Notes: generated by a model not told the origin, from the letters alone. A DNA stretch of 64,000 nt from ChocPot-Mid sp043804925 (GCA_043804925.1 JAZDIP010000048.1:19686-83685); one strand, 5' to 3'. Counted from the stretch's first letter, positions 1-8,195 are shown. Translations and numbers: made by a program.

Positions 1-34
1 TCATTATTATTATTAAATCCTATGGAAGTATTAT

Positions 35-226
35 ATGATAAAGGTTGATGAATCTTTGAAAGAGGTTTGGGAAATGAAAGAAAGAGTATATGAAGATTTC
101 AAAAAAAGCGGTTTTAAAAATTTTTTAGATTTTTTTGAATCTGAAATGAAAGAAATAGGAAAAAAATATAACATTAAATACGAATTGGAAAGGAAATCTG
201 AGGGAGATAATTTAGTAAAAGAATAA
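35..226 (+). CDS. small acidic/basic helical protein, antitoxin-like
   Basis: A 63-residue product rich in charged residues, with the pattern VWEMKERVYEDFKKSG near the N-terminus. Short proteins with a VWEWKE.VYE-type start are common next to toxin genes in Bacteroidota and cyanobacteria, so an antitoxin-like role is possible, but no partner toxin directly follows. It starts only 34 bases inside the window, so a partner could lie upstream outside it. The stop is followed at once by a copy of the 31-bp motif at 227-257. I do not recognise a defined family, and the function is unknown. Confidence 0.5.
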   Translation: MIKVDESLKEVWEMKERVYEDFKKSGFKNFLDFFESEMKEIGKKYNIKYELERKSEGDNLVKE

Positions 227-257
227 AATATTTGCAAGTGTGGTCATACTGCGTTAA
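227..257 (+). repeat. solo copy of the RNA-element 5' motif
   Basis: This stretch resembles the motif that opens both structured RNA elements (869-900 and the minus strand of 63772-63804): AATATTTG, then a G/A-rich block, GGTC and TGCGTT. Here it stands alone, between the stop of the first gene and the toxin gene at 312, without the helices that follow in the full copies. It could be a promoter-type or processing sequence, or a decayed element. Confidence 0.45.
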
Positions 258-311
258 TGCTTAATGTTGATTTTAAATCGGAATAATTAAAAAAAATTAC
301 TTGAAATATAA

Positions 312-671
312 ATGAGTGAAAAACTTTTTCAATATGATTTTGCAGAGATTGACGGAAAAATCGAAATGAATATTTTCCTCAACTCTTTGACTGCTAAAGA
401 TAGGGCAAAAATTAAAGCTTATATTGATAAACTCGTTGAACTTCTAAATATAACTGCTTTTCCAAATACAAAACTATCAAAATATCTGAGGGATGGTATC
501 TTTGAACTGCGGGTAAATTTGAAAAATACTACTTCAAGAAATTTATACTTTTTTATGTCTGACAAATACATTATTTTTACTCATGGCTTTATTAAAAAAA
601 CAGAAAAAACATCAGAGAATGAAATTAATAAAGCCATTAGAATCAAAGAAATTTATAAGGATAAGAAATGA
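312..671 (+). CDS. RelE/HigB-type toxin of the phage Gp49-like (DUF891) group
   Basis: A 119-residue protein with the RelE-fold layout of Gp49-like toxins. A helical N-terminal half (residues about 18-50) is followed by the strand signature DGIFELRVNLKNTTSRNLYFF at about 60-80 and then FTHGFIKKTEKT, the usual Gp49/HigB block. Members of this group are ribosome-dependent mRNA interferases. The stop overlaps the next ORF by 4 bases, as is normal for a toxin-first module. Family assignment is fairly secure; activity is inferred. Confidence 0.75.
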   Translation: MSEKLFQYDFAEIDGKIEMNIFLNSLTAKDRAKIKAYIDKLVELLNITAFPNTKLSKYLRDGIFELRVNLKNTTSRNLYFFMSDKYIIFTHGFIKKTEKTSENEINKAIRIKEIYKDKK

Positions 672-862
672 ACAACGCACAAAAATACTGGGAAGAAAAC
701 ATGAAGGATTTAACTTTCAGAAAGGCATATCTGGAAGAAAAAACCAAGTTAGACCTTGAATTCATGTTAGATGAACTTGAAAACAAAATAAAGATGGAAA
801 CTAAATATAACGATTTGTTGAAAGGAGTCAGAAAAATAAAACGTGTTTTAGTTAATGCGTAA
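668..862 (+). CDS. short putative antitoxin lacking the usual HTH
   Basis: A 64-residue protein that overlaps the toxin gene by ATGA. The first 40 residues (YWEENMKDLTFRKAYLEE and following) match the N-terminal lead-in typical of XRE antitoxins paired with Gp49-like toxins. The helix-turn-helix normally found next is absent, and the protein ends after a short basic tail, KGVRKIKRVLVNA. Either this is a natural HTH-less antitoxin or the 3' part has been lost. If HTH-less, autoregulation would need another DNA-binding factor. Confidence 0.6.
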   Translation: MNNAQKYWEENMKDLTFRKAYLEEKTKLDLEFMLDELENKIKMETKYNDLLKGVRKIKRVLVNA

Positions 863-868
863 TTAATA

Positions 869-1015
869 AATATTTGTAAGCGTGGTCTTACTTGCGTTCT
901 TCACTTAAAATCGACTAAATTTTAGTATTCTGAACAACAGTAAAGGCACGCTCCGAGGAATCGGGGCGTTTTCCTTTATGCACAGAATACGGGTTTCTTA
1001 GTCGATACCTAAGTG
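869..1015 (+). ncRNA. structured RNA element, copy 1
   Basis: An inverted near-copy occurs at 63658-63804. A 5' motif (869-900) precedes a long interrupted hairpin. Outer helix: CACTTA 902-907 with TAAGTG 1010-1015. Second helix: ATCGACTAA 910-918 with TTAGTCGAT 998-1006. Third: GTATTCTG 925-932 with CAGAATAC 983-990. Fourth: TAAAGG 941-946 with CCTTTA 973-978. Apical helix: CGCTCCGA 949-956 with TCGGGGCG 961-968, closed by a GGAA tetraloop. Between the copies the second and third helices and the outermost one differ yet still pair, while the loops (AA/ACC, GGGTTTC, CA/TTTT) are unchanged. An intrinsic terminator follows at once. It lies about 50 bases upstream of the zinc-ribbon gene, so it is either a small RNA or an attenuator-type leader. 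I do not recognise a known class. Confidence 0.75.
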
Positions 1016-1047
1016 AAGGGCATTAAAGTGAAAATGCCCTTTTTTTA
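1016..1047 (+). terminator. intrinsic terminator of RNA element copy 1
   Basis: AAGGGCATT at 1016-1024 pairs perfectly with AATGCCCTT at 1033-1041 around an 8-base loop, and a T run follows to 1047. It abuts the outer helix of the RNA element without overlapping it. This favours an independent short transcript, although a conditional terminator in a leader cannot be excluded. Confidence 0.85.
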
Positions 1048-1097
1048 TATACGGTATTCTAATTAATTAAATTATTAATAAAATTGTAGGAGGTTTT

Positions 1098-1577
1098 ATG
1101 TTCTGTCCAAATTGTGGTCAACAAATTTCTGACCAAGCGATCAGTTGTCCGAAGTGTGGTCATCCAATTACTTCAGGTAATAAAGAAGCAGTAGTTCAAA
1201 GTAAACCTGAATCAAAAAAGAAAATTGGATTCGTTTTTATTTTAATTGCCAGTATTTACACATTAATCGATTCAATACATTGGTTTTCATTAATCGGTGA
1301 TGTAAGACTAATCATTGGTGAAAATGTAGCAAACATCTTAACAGGATTAGCTATTTGGTTTTTAGTAAGTTCTGGTTTTGGATTTGCTTCTTATTTTCAA
1401 CTAAAGAAGAACAATAAAAAAGCAAAAACTTTTTTACTGGTTTCAACAATAATGACATTTATATGTATTTTGGCTTCATTCGAATTTGATGATTTACTTG
1501 GTGAAAGTATTCTTTCCTTTGGTTTATTTTTAACCTCTTATATATTCGCTAATAAATATTTTAAAACCATAAATTGA
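1098..1577 (+). CDS. zinc-ribbon membrane protein
   Basis: A 159-residue protein. The N-terminal zinc ribbon has two CxxC pairs (FCPNCG and SCPKCG, residues about 3-21). A short polar linker follows, then four hydrophobic segments (about 43-60, 78-97, 110-128 and 136-152), suggesting a small integral membrane protein with a cytoplasmic zinc ribbon. The start is supported by an AGGAGG ribosome-binding site 4 bases upstream. It follows RNA element copy 1, so that element may be its leader. The function of such zinc-ribbon/TM proteins is not established. Confidence 0.75.
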   Translation: MFCPNCGQQISDQAISCPKCGHPITSGNKEAVVQSKPESKKKIGFVFILIASIYTLIDSIHWFSLIGDVRLIIGENVANILTGLAIWFLVSSGFGFASYFQLKKNNKKAKTFLLVSTIMTFICILASFEFDDLLGESILSFGLFLTSYIFANKYFKTIN

Positions 1578-1598
1578 AAAATGGAGTAATTAAATAGT

Positions 1599-1631
1599 AA
1601 AAGGGGGAAGTATCATAACTTTCCTCTTTTC
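1599..1631 (+). terminator. possible terminator after the zinc-ribbon gene
   Basis: AAAGGGGGAAGT and ACTTTCCTCTTT can form an imperfect hairpin 20-50 bases after the stop at 1577, followed by a T-rich stretch. The stem has a mismatch, so this is only a moderate candidate. Confidence 0.4.
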
Positions 1632-2261
1632 ATATATTCCTTCTCTCATTAATTAATAATTAAATTACGTCTGCCTTCCTCCCTAACAGTCTATCAGTCT
1701 AATATCCTAAAAATAAAATCAAAATAAAATAAATTACGTTTCATTCCAACCCCGTAATTTTGTCCAGCTTGTTCTTTGGCAATTAATTTCTCGGAGTTCC
1801 AGGATAGAGGTTTTAAACTTAAAAACTTATTAAACTCATTAAACTTAAAAACTAAAAAATGCGGTGAAATAGGTGAAACTAACTTTTCGCAATTGGATAA
1901 ATCCAATAATAATAACAAATTACAAAATCCCCGAATTTCACCTCTCAGTGAAATCGAAATTAAAGCAAAGGTGAAATCATTTTAATCAGATGAATCAGCT
2001 TAATCTGTGGTTCAGACATTGGCTTTCGTTTCACTTTTTCACGAAAATTCTTCTTCCGTCTTTCAGTCCTTCCATTATTCTGTCTTCTGTCCTTCCGCCC
2101 TTTCGTCATTCTGACTTCTGTCTTCTGTCCTTCCGTCTTCCGTCTTTCTGTCTTTCCGTCCTTCCGTCATTCTGTCTTCTGTCTTCTGTCTTCCGTCTTC
2201 CGTCTTCCGTCTTCCGTCTTCCGTCTTCTATTTGAATTCATTAGTAATTCGTAATTAGTAA
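1632..2261. repeat. non-coding spacer with 7-bp tandem repeats
   Basis: I see no credible gene in this 630-base stretch. From about 2040 to 2232 it is a degenerate 7-bp tandem array based on CTTCCGT, most regular near its end, where six or more units run together. A second short 7-bp series (TAATTAG type) follows at about 2240-2262 and runs up to the end of recN. The open frames that cross the array are products of the low-complexity sequence. The region 1716-1990 is AT-rich and unremarkable. Confidence 0.7.
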
Positions 2262-3977
2262 TTATTGAAGCGCAGCTTCAATAAGCTCCCTCGCACTTTT
2301 TAGCGAAGATTCGGTGACAATTTCTCCACTGATGAGTCGTGCAGTTTCTTTTAGCTTTTCTTCTTTATTGAGAGAATGTGCATTGATTATTGTTCTGCCA
2401 TTGGTTTCGTGCTTTTCGACATGTATGTTTTTGTCTGCCAAAGCACAGATTTGTGGTAAGTGTGTAATCGAAATAATCTGATGCTTTTCAGTTAATTTCT
2501 TCATGGCAAAGCCGACTTTTTGGGCTATTCTACCGCTGATACCTGAATCAATCTCATCAAAGACAAGCATTGGCATATTCTCGCTGTCTGCAGTTATGGA
2601 TTTGATAGCCAGCATTACTCTGGAAATTTCACCGCCGGAAGCAGTCAAAGCCAAAGGTTTTGGTGATTCGCCTTTGTTTGTTGAGATGTAAAATTCGACT
2701 ATATCCCAGCCGTTTTCGAATAATTTCAAATTTCCCTTATTTGTTTGAATAGTTGCAGAGTATTCATTGCCGGAATTATCAGACTCATTAGAAAAGACAA
2801 CTTTAAATTCCGAATGTGGAACACCGAGTTCGATTAAAGTTGTTACAACCTGCTTTTCCAAAACTAATGCCGATTGATGTCTTTTAGAAGAAAGTTTTTG
2901 TGCATGGGCTTTTACGATTGATTTCTGATGAAGTATTTCTTGTTTTAATTTTTGAATTTCATCATCAAAGTTTTCGGCAAGCTGAAGTTCGGAAATTAGC
3001 TCCTCTCTTTTTATTACAGCGTTCTTAATACTCCCATATTTTTTCGTCAGACCTTTGAGAGTAACAAATCTTTCACGCAGTGCTTCAATTGATTGAGCAT
3101 CGAAATCAATTCCTGCTTTATAATCGCATGCAAAATTAGACAACTCTTCGATATTGACAAGAATACTGTTAAAATCATCCAAATATTGCTCAAACTTAGT
3201 ATCAATCTTTGCTATTTGGTTCAATTGTTTTTTAACAGTTTGCAATTTATGATAAACAGAATTTTCATCATCATAAAGAACAGTAAAGATTTCCGAAGAC
3301 TGCTGAAATAGGAGTTCGGCATTTTCTTTAATTCGAAGCTGTGCTTCTATTTCTATGTCTTCATCAATTTTGGGATTAACTTTCTCAATTTCCTTCAACT
3401 CGAAACTAATGTAATCAATTCTGTCTTTGAGTGATTTTTCTTTTTTCAGAGTATTCTGAAGATTTTCAATTTGATTTTTAAGCTTTGAATATGCTAAATA
3501 ATAATCATTCTTCAGATCGGATGTCTTTGCAAACATATCGAGTAATTCAACATGAGTTTCCGTTTTAAGGAGCATTTGGTGGTCGTGCTGTCCATGGAAA
3601 TCAACAAGAAAGTCACCAAACTTTTTTAAAAGATTAACCTGAATTGGGGTATCGTTAATAAATGCTCTGCTATTCTTCTCTGTAATCTCTCTTCTGATTA
3701 TAACCTTTTCATCTTCCAATTCATAACCTTCGTTGTTGAATGAGCGAACAACATTATGTGATGACGGAATATTGAAGACACCCTCGATAATTGCTTTCTT
3801 CTCTCCTTGCCTGATGTATTCTGTTGATGCTCTTTCACCCAGAAGTAACATTAATGCATCTACAATAATAGATTTTCCGGCACCGGTCTCCCCTGTAATA
3901 ATGTTCAATCCATTATTGAAGTCAAGTTCCAGTTCAGGAATCAGAGCAAAGTTTTTTATATATAGTTTTTCGAGCAT
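2262..3977 (-). CDS. recN: DNA repair ATPase RecN
   Basis: The 571-residue product is full length for RecN, the SMC-like ATPase that acts on double-strand breaks. It starts with the family-typical MLEKLYIKNFALI and has Walker A GETGAGKS at residues 29-36. A long coiled-coil middle (about 150-380) follows. The ABC signature SGGEISR is near 445-455, and the Walker B motif MLVFDEIDSGISG near 470. It lies 10 bases downstream of the YfhO-family gene on the same strand, so the two are probably cotranscribed. Nothing in the sequence suggests damage. Confidence 0.95.
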   Translation of the reverse strand: MLEKLYIKNFALIPELELDFNNGLNIITGETGAGKSIIVDALMLLLGERASTEYIRQGEKKAIIEGVFNIPSSHNVVRSFNNEGYELEDEKVIIRREITEKNSRAFINDTPIQVNLLKKFGDFLVDFHGQHDHQMLLKTETHVELLDMFAKTSDLKNDYYLAYSKLKNQIENLQNTLKKEKSLKDRIDYISFELKEIEKVNPKIDEDIEIEAQLRIKENAELLFQQSSEIFTVLYDDENSVYHKLQTVKKQLNQIAKIDTKFEQYLDDFNSILVNIEELSNFACDYKAGIDFDAQSIEALRERFVTLKGLTKKYGSIKNAVIKREELISELQLAENFDDEIQKLKQEILHQKSIVKAHAQKLSSKRHQSALVLEKQVVTTLIELGVPHSEFKVVFSNESDNSGNEYSATIQTNKGNLKLFENGWDIVEFYISTNKGESPKPLALTASGGEISRVMLAIKSITADSENMPMLVFDEIDSGISGRIAQKVGFAMKKLTEKHQIISITHLPQICALADKNIHVEKHETNGRTIINAHSLNKEEKLKETARLISGEIVTESSLKSARELIEAALQ

Positions 3978-3987
3978 CTTAAGTCTA

Positions 3988-6333
3988 TTATTCTTTCCTT
4001 AATAAAATTAAACCCGCAACAGAAAGACAAATTGAAGCGAGCATGAGATAAAGACCAAGAGTAAATTTATCCGATTCATATTTTAATTCAACCTTGTGAC
4101 TTCCATTTGGTATTTCCACTGCACAGAAAGAGTAATTTGCCTTTAGTAATTTAGATTTAACGCCATCAACATAAATAGCCCAATCAGGATACCAAATTTC
4201 ACTGAAAACCAAAATCCCTTTCTTTGGAGTTTGAACATCACAAGATAAGCCGTTATTTTTAAAATTAATAATATTGACTTTTCCTGAAGAGGAAGAATCA
4301 AATCCGGTAGTATTCAAATCAATCTTTTCCTCAATCACAACAGTATTAGAATAATCAATTTCAGAATTATTCTGCATTACATATTTAATTTGCTCCGGTG
4401 TTGAAATAATAGTATTGTATGTCATCCAAGCCCTCGAAAAATATCCCTGTCTTTCGACAAAACTGAACTGCCTAGTATCCTGATTAAATGATAACTCATA
4501 CTTAACGTTATACAAATCATGGATATTTTTAACATCAGTTGGTGGGGGAATATGATTAAAGACCAATTGATTATAACCTTCTACAAGCATTATTTTGTCA
4601 ATCAAACCCTGATTTCTCATCATAGCCATATAGCTCGGATTGTAATGTCTCATAGATACTCTAAACAAATCATTTTTATCCTTCGCAACAAACAAATCTT
4701 TTAATTGCTTGTCTATTTTATAGGAATTTTCGGGATTATTCGGACTGCTGTTGAATGATGCTCCCTGAGTATATAAATCAATAAAAGTCAGAATAATTAA
4801 AATCACACCTGCGGCAATTGGTTTAAGAATTCCTTTATACATGAGGAATAAAACAACAATAATGCATAAAATAAAGACAAGGGCAATCGTGCCAAAGCTT
4901 TGAATATTAGATAAATATTGTTCTGGAGTGTCAAGTGCTTTCAATAATGTACCGCTTGCTATTAGGATTGAGAAAAGCAAAGGTACTGATGATCCAATAA
5001 TGATTTTTGTCAGGAATTTTTTTCCTGTTTTATCCCCTCTTGAGAGGGGTAGGGGTGTGTTCTTAATTATTGCATCAAAACCAAATCCCGCTAAAATCGA
5101 AAAAGCGAGCACAGCAAAGAACATAATTCTTGCCGGAATCCTGAGCAAACCGAAAAATGGAAGATTAAAAAAGATTTTAAATAAAACGAAATTATCCCCA
5201 AGAGCAAAGAGAAATCCGAAAATAGAAATAAAAATCAGAAAAGCAGTTAATCTGTTTTTGTATCCACCGACAATCGCTATTAATCCAAGCAACAGAGCCG
5301 TCAAACCAAAATAAAATGCCGTGTCCCAGTAATAATAATATGGCTGATTATCAAGATGATATGGAACGCTTTTATCGTCTGCTCCATCTGTGAAACCAAA
5401 TAACTTTGGTACGAGTGATGTATAAATTTGTTCAAATTCGAGTGAACCTTCAGTGGCAGCTTCGTATGTTGCATCAGCTCTTTTAGAATAATTTGCCAAA
5501 TCCTGAGATGGTAGGTATTGGACAGAAAAAATGCAGACAGATATAATGAAAGGCAGTAATCCTGCAACAATACTTTTTATTGATTGCTTTGCCTTGAAAC
5601 CATTCTTACGAATATCAGCAATAACATACCAAATTAACAACAATCCAAGAAACAATGCCTGATATAAAATTGTCTGTGGATGACCTGCTAACATGCTGAT
5701 ACCAAAAATCAGACCGGATATTATACCATATTTTATCTTTGTTTCAGTTATTCCCCTTAAGAAAAATAAAATTACCAAAGGGAACCAAGCAAGATGATAA
5801 ACCATCATTGGATGAATAACATGCAAGACTAATGACAATGAAAAGGCATAAGAAATTGAACCGATAATTGAACCAATTGAAGAAATTTTCAAATATTTCA
5901 TCAAATGATACATGCTAAGTTGCGCAATGAAAAAATGCAAAATGATGATGAATTGCAAACCCCAAACAGACAGATGTCCGCTGGAATCAAGAAATAGGAA
6001 AGTTAATCTATTTAAGGGATACAGAAAGCCGACCTGCAAATCAGCAAAAAAAGGCATCCCGCAAAATGTGTATGGATTCCAAAAAGGTATTTCCCAATTA
6101 GAAAATGCCTGTGCGGCAAATGTTTGAATCGGATAGACTTGCTCGACAAAATCTTCCCAAAAGAAAGTGCTGCCAATCAGTTGCTCCCAAAAGAATATAA
6201 TTGTTGTTAATAAAAATATAGATGAAACAAGCCAAATCGGGAAGTCTTTAAGCTGCTTCATCTCTATCTGCTTAGTTGACTTTTTGCTTTCTTCAATCAC
6301 TTTCCTGCTATGCTTAATCTCTCTTTTTGCCAT
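3988..6333 (-). CDS. YfhO-family multispanning membrane protein
   Basis: A polytopic membrane protein of about 781 residues with roughly a dozen hydrophobic segments. A large C-terminal soluble part ends in YSFCAVEIPNGSHKVELKYE and a last membrane helix, the layout of the YfhO family. These are GT-C-like proteins thought to glycosylate lipoteichoic or other surface polymers. The start at 6333 (MAKREIKHSRK) is preferred over an upstream in-frame ATG because family members start with a short basic tail before the first helix. Around residue 424-435 the coding sequence holds a palindrome, CCCCTCTTGAGAGGGG (5034-5049), resembling a dispersed intergenic repeat. It encodes NTPLPLSRGD inside a loop. 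Confidence 0.85.
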   Translation of the reverse strand: MAKREIKHSRKVIEESKKSTKQIEMKQLKDFPIWLVSSIFLLTTIIFFWEQLIGSTFFWEDFVEQVYPIQTFAAQAFSNWEIPFWNPYTFCGMPFFADLQVGFLYPLNRLTFLFLDSSGHLSVWGLQFIIILHFFIAQLSMYHLMKYLKISSIGSIIGSISYAFSLSLVLHVIHPMMVYHLAWFPLVILFFLRGITETKIKYGIISGLIFGISMLAGHPQTILYQALFLGLLLIWYVIADIRKNGFKAKQSIKSIVAGLLPFIISVCIFSVQYLPSQDLANYSKRADATYEAATEGSLEFEQIYTSLVPKLFGFTDGADDKSVPYHLDNQPYYYYWDTAFYFGLTALLLGLIAIVGGYKNRLTAFLIFISIFGFLFALGDNFVLFKIFFNLPFFGLLRIPARIMFFAVLAFSILAGFGFDAIIKNTPLPLSRGDKTGKKFLTKIIIGSSVPLLFSILIASGTLLKALDTPEQYLSNIQSFGTIALVFILCIIVVLFLMYKGILKPIAAGVILIILTFIDLYTQGASFNSSPNNPENSYKIDKQLKDLFVAKDKNDLFRVSMRHYNPSYMAMMRNQGLIDKIMLVEGYNQLVFNHIPPPTDVKNIHDLYNVKYELSFNQDTRQFSFVERQGYFSRAWMTYNTIISTPEQIKYVMQNNSEIDYSNTVVIEEKIDLNTTGFDSSSSGKVNIINFKNNGLSCDVQTPKKGILVFSEIWYPDWAIYVDGVKSKLLKANYSFCAVEIPNGSHKVELKYESDKFTLGLYLMLASICLSVAGLILLRKE

Positions 6334-6492
6334 AATTTCTTGAAAAAGGTTATAAAAAACATGTAATTTAATTATGATAAAAATAAGAAGCAAATAATGA
6401 TTTACTAAAAGATAAATTTAATTCTTTGCAATATTGAAAAATATTAATAATTTTATAACGTTTCCAATGCTATAATTATAAAAGGAGATAAA

Positions 6493-6696
6493 ATGTATTC
6501 GGTTCATCAGGCAATTTATGAAAATGGAAAGTTGGTCCTTAGCGGTAACGAGCAAATTCCAAACGGAGCAAAGGTCTTTGTTGCGGTTGTTTCCGAGCCA
6601 CAACAAGACTATCTGTTAAAAGCGTCTGAAGAAGTTCTTGACAAAATTTGGAATAACGAAGAAGATAATATATATGAAGAATTACTCAAGAAATGA
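6493..6696 (+). CDS. antitoxin of a MazF-type module
   Basis: A 67-residue protein. The N-terminus, HQAIYENGKLVL..EQIPNGAKVFV, looks like the beta-strand part of small AbrB/DUF104-type antitoxins. The acidic tail, LDKIWNNEEDNIYEELLK, is the usual toxin-wrapping segment of antitoxins paired with MazF. A good AAAGGAG site precedes the start. It overlaps the next gene by 23 bases in another frame, which points to translational coupling. Confidence 0.8.
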   Translation: MYSVHQAIYENGKLVLSGNEQIPNGAKVFVAVVSEPQQDYLLKASEEVLDKIWNNEEDNIYEELLKK

Positions 6697-7003
6697 AGTT
6701 ATACTAATTAAATATCCCTTTTCAAGTTTAACAGATTTTAAGGTAAGACCTGCCATAATAATCAGCACTGAACATAAATCGGATAATATAATTATCGTAC
6801 CTTTAACTAGCAAAATAATCAATATCTATTCTGATGAATTCATATTAAAAGATTGGGAATCAACTGGTTTAAATGTTATTACGGCGGTTAAGAGAGGAAT
6901 TTTCACAATTGATAGTCATCTTATTATTAAAAGGATTGGATTTCTTTCAAATGAAGATATTGATAGACTTAATAAGACCATTTTGGAATGGATTGGATTG
7001 TGA
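6674..7003 (+). CDS. MazF/PemK-family endoribonuclease toxin
   Basis: About 109 residues from the chosen start, MKNYSRNEVILIKYPFSSL. The conserved MazF elements are visible: GEV/EVILIKYPFS, VRPAIIIS, IIVPLTSK, and the C-terminal GFLSNEDIDRL. MazF toxins cleave mRNA at short sequences. The longer frame opening at 6638 would add residues unlike any MazF and lie deep inside the antitoxin gene, so the ATG at 6674 is taken. It forms a module with the preceding antitoxin. Confidence 0.88.
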   Translation: MKNYSRNEVILIKYPFSSLTDFKVRPAIIISTEHKSDNIIIVPLTSKIINIYSDEFILKDWESTGLNVITAVKRGIFTIDSHLIIKRIGFLSNEDIDRLNKTILEWIGL

Positions 7004-7067
7004 TATTATTCATTTATTAATTGGAATAAAATAAATTTTATTATTTTTTATTTAAATTGGAGTTTAT

Positions 7068-7703
7068 ATGAAAAGAGCAGTCATAAGTTTTTCGGTAATA
7101 ATATGTTTTTTAACAATATTTAGCGAGAATTTATATTCGAATTATCCAATCAGTGTTGGTCCTTACATCGGCTTAAAAGGTGGCGTAAATGCCGCAGATG
7201 TACCTAATGGTACATATAACGGTTTTGCTTTTAGCAATCTTCCTGAAATGGGAGTATCTTCATATTTCCCTTTTGTTGATGCCACTTTATTTGGTGGTGG
7301 ATTGAATTTAGCTTATTCAACTCACGGCTTCACAACAAAAGAAAATGATATAAAAACTTCTCACCAATATAATTACCTCGGTTTATCACCTTATTTGTAC
7401 GCAAATGGATTTATTCTTGGCATTAATATTGGAATCCCTTTAAGTGGGACAACAGAAAAAAGTAGTCAAACAACTGATGTTAAATCTGAAGAATTAACTA
7501 CACTTACTGATATAAAATTAGGTGGAGTAATTACTGTTTATGCAAATGAATTTGGTAGGTTCAATATAATGATTGAAGGTAGTTATTCATTATCCGGAAT
7601 GCTTAAAGATAACTATTCTTCGGATTACAATTATCACCCCGGGCAATTATGGTTTGGATTGAACTATATGTTTAATTTGCAGAAACCGGTTACATCTGAA
7701 TAA
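7068..7703 (+). CDS. secreted outer-membrane beta-barrel-like protein
   Basis: A 211-residue protein with a clear signal peptide (hydrophobic run at about 5-22, cleavage likely near NLYSN). Alternating Gly- and aromatic-rich strands follow, such as GPYIGLKGGVNAAD, GGGLNLAYSTHGF and LWFGLNYMFNL. The pattern and the aromatic C-terminal strand suit a small outer-membrane barrel. An AATTGGAG site precedes the start. I do not recognise a specific family. Confidence 0.65.
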   Translation: MKRAVISFSVIICFLTIFSENLYSNYPISVGPYIGLKGGVNAADVPNGTYNGFAFSNLPEMGVSSYFPFVDATLFGGGLNLAYSTHGFTTKENDIKTSHQYNYLGLSPYLYANGFILGINIGIPLSGTTEKSSQTTDVKSEELTTLTDIKLGGVITVYANEFGRFNIMIEGSYSLSGMLKDNYSSDYNYHPGQLWFGLNYMFNLQKPVTSE

Positions 7704-7742
7704 TGAAATAAACAAACATTGAAGAATTTAATAGAGTTATAT

Positions 7743-8195
7743 ATGACATTTGAAGAAAAAATAAATGAAGAGTTAAAAAATGCGACGAAGTCCGGGGATA
7801 AGCTTAGACTGGAGACAATCCGGTCTATCAGAGCCGCTATTATCGAATTCAAGAAGAGCGGAATCGGCAGGGATATGAACCCCGATGATGAGCTGAAGAT
7901 ATTAACTAATCAGGCAAAAAGACGCAAAGATGCAATTGAAATGTTCGAAAAAGGCGGAAGGCAAGACCTTGTTGATAATGAAAAAGCCGAATTGGCAATA
8001 ATCGAGGAATACCTGCCAAAACAACTTTCAGATGAAGACGTTTTAAATATCTGTAAAAAAATTATCAGCGAAGCCGGGATTAATCATGTTAAGGATTTCG
8101 GTAAAGTGATGGGAATAGCCATGAAGGAACTAAAAGGAAAAGCTGATGGTTCAAAAGTTCAGACAATTCTAAAAAGTCTTTTAAGTTCGGAGTAA
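7743..8195 (+). CDS. GatB/YqeY domain protein
   Basis: About 150 residues starting MTFEEKINEELKNATKSGD. The YqeY signature is clear: KLRLETIRSIRAAI, an acidic ELAIIEEYLPKQLS block, and a C-terminal KDFGKVMGIAMKELKGKADGSKV. This is the tRNA-binding tail domain shared with GatB; the free-standing protein's role is not defined. A TTG 24 bases upstream could start the frame, but the ATG fits the family N-terminus. It ends 1 base before mutS2, so cotranscription is likely. Confidence 0.9.
   Translation: MTFEEKINEELKNATKSGDKLRLETIRSIRAAIIEFKKSGIGRDMNPDDELKILTNQAKRRKDAIEMFEKGGRQDLVDNEKAELAIIEEYLPKQLSDEDVLNICKKIISEAGINHVKDFGKVMGIAMKELKGKADGSKVQTILKSLLSSE

Noticed and set aside
869..1015. RNA element as 6S RNA or SRP RNA
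   Set aside because: It has a fixed apical hairpin and constant internal loops, and it occurs in two copies next to unrelated genes. It lacks the SRP helix 8 tip sequence, and the layout does not match the open central bubble of 6S RNA. A covariance search would decide.
1776..1985. Open frame of 69 codons in the AT-rich spacer
   Set aside because: It has low complexity, no ribosome-binding site and no recognisable domain, and it lies in a spacer that runs into repeat DNA.
1990..2235. Open frame of 81 codons across the CTTCCGT array
   Set aside because: The frame is open only because the 7-bp repeat lacks stops. The peptide is a pure Ser/Leu/Pro repeat.
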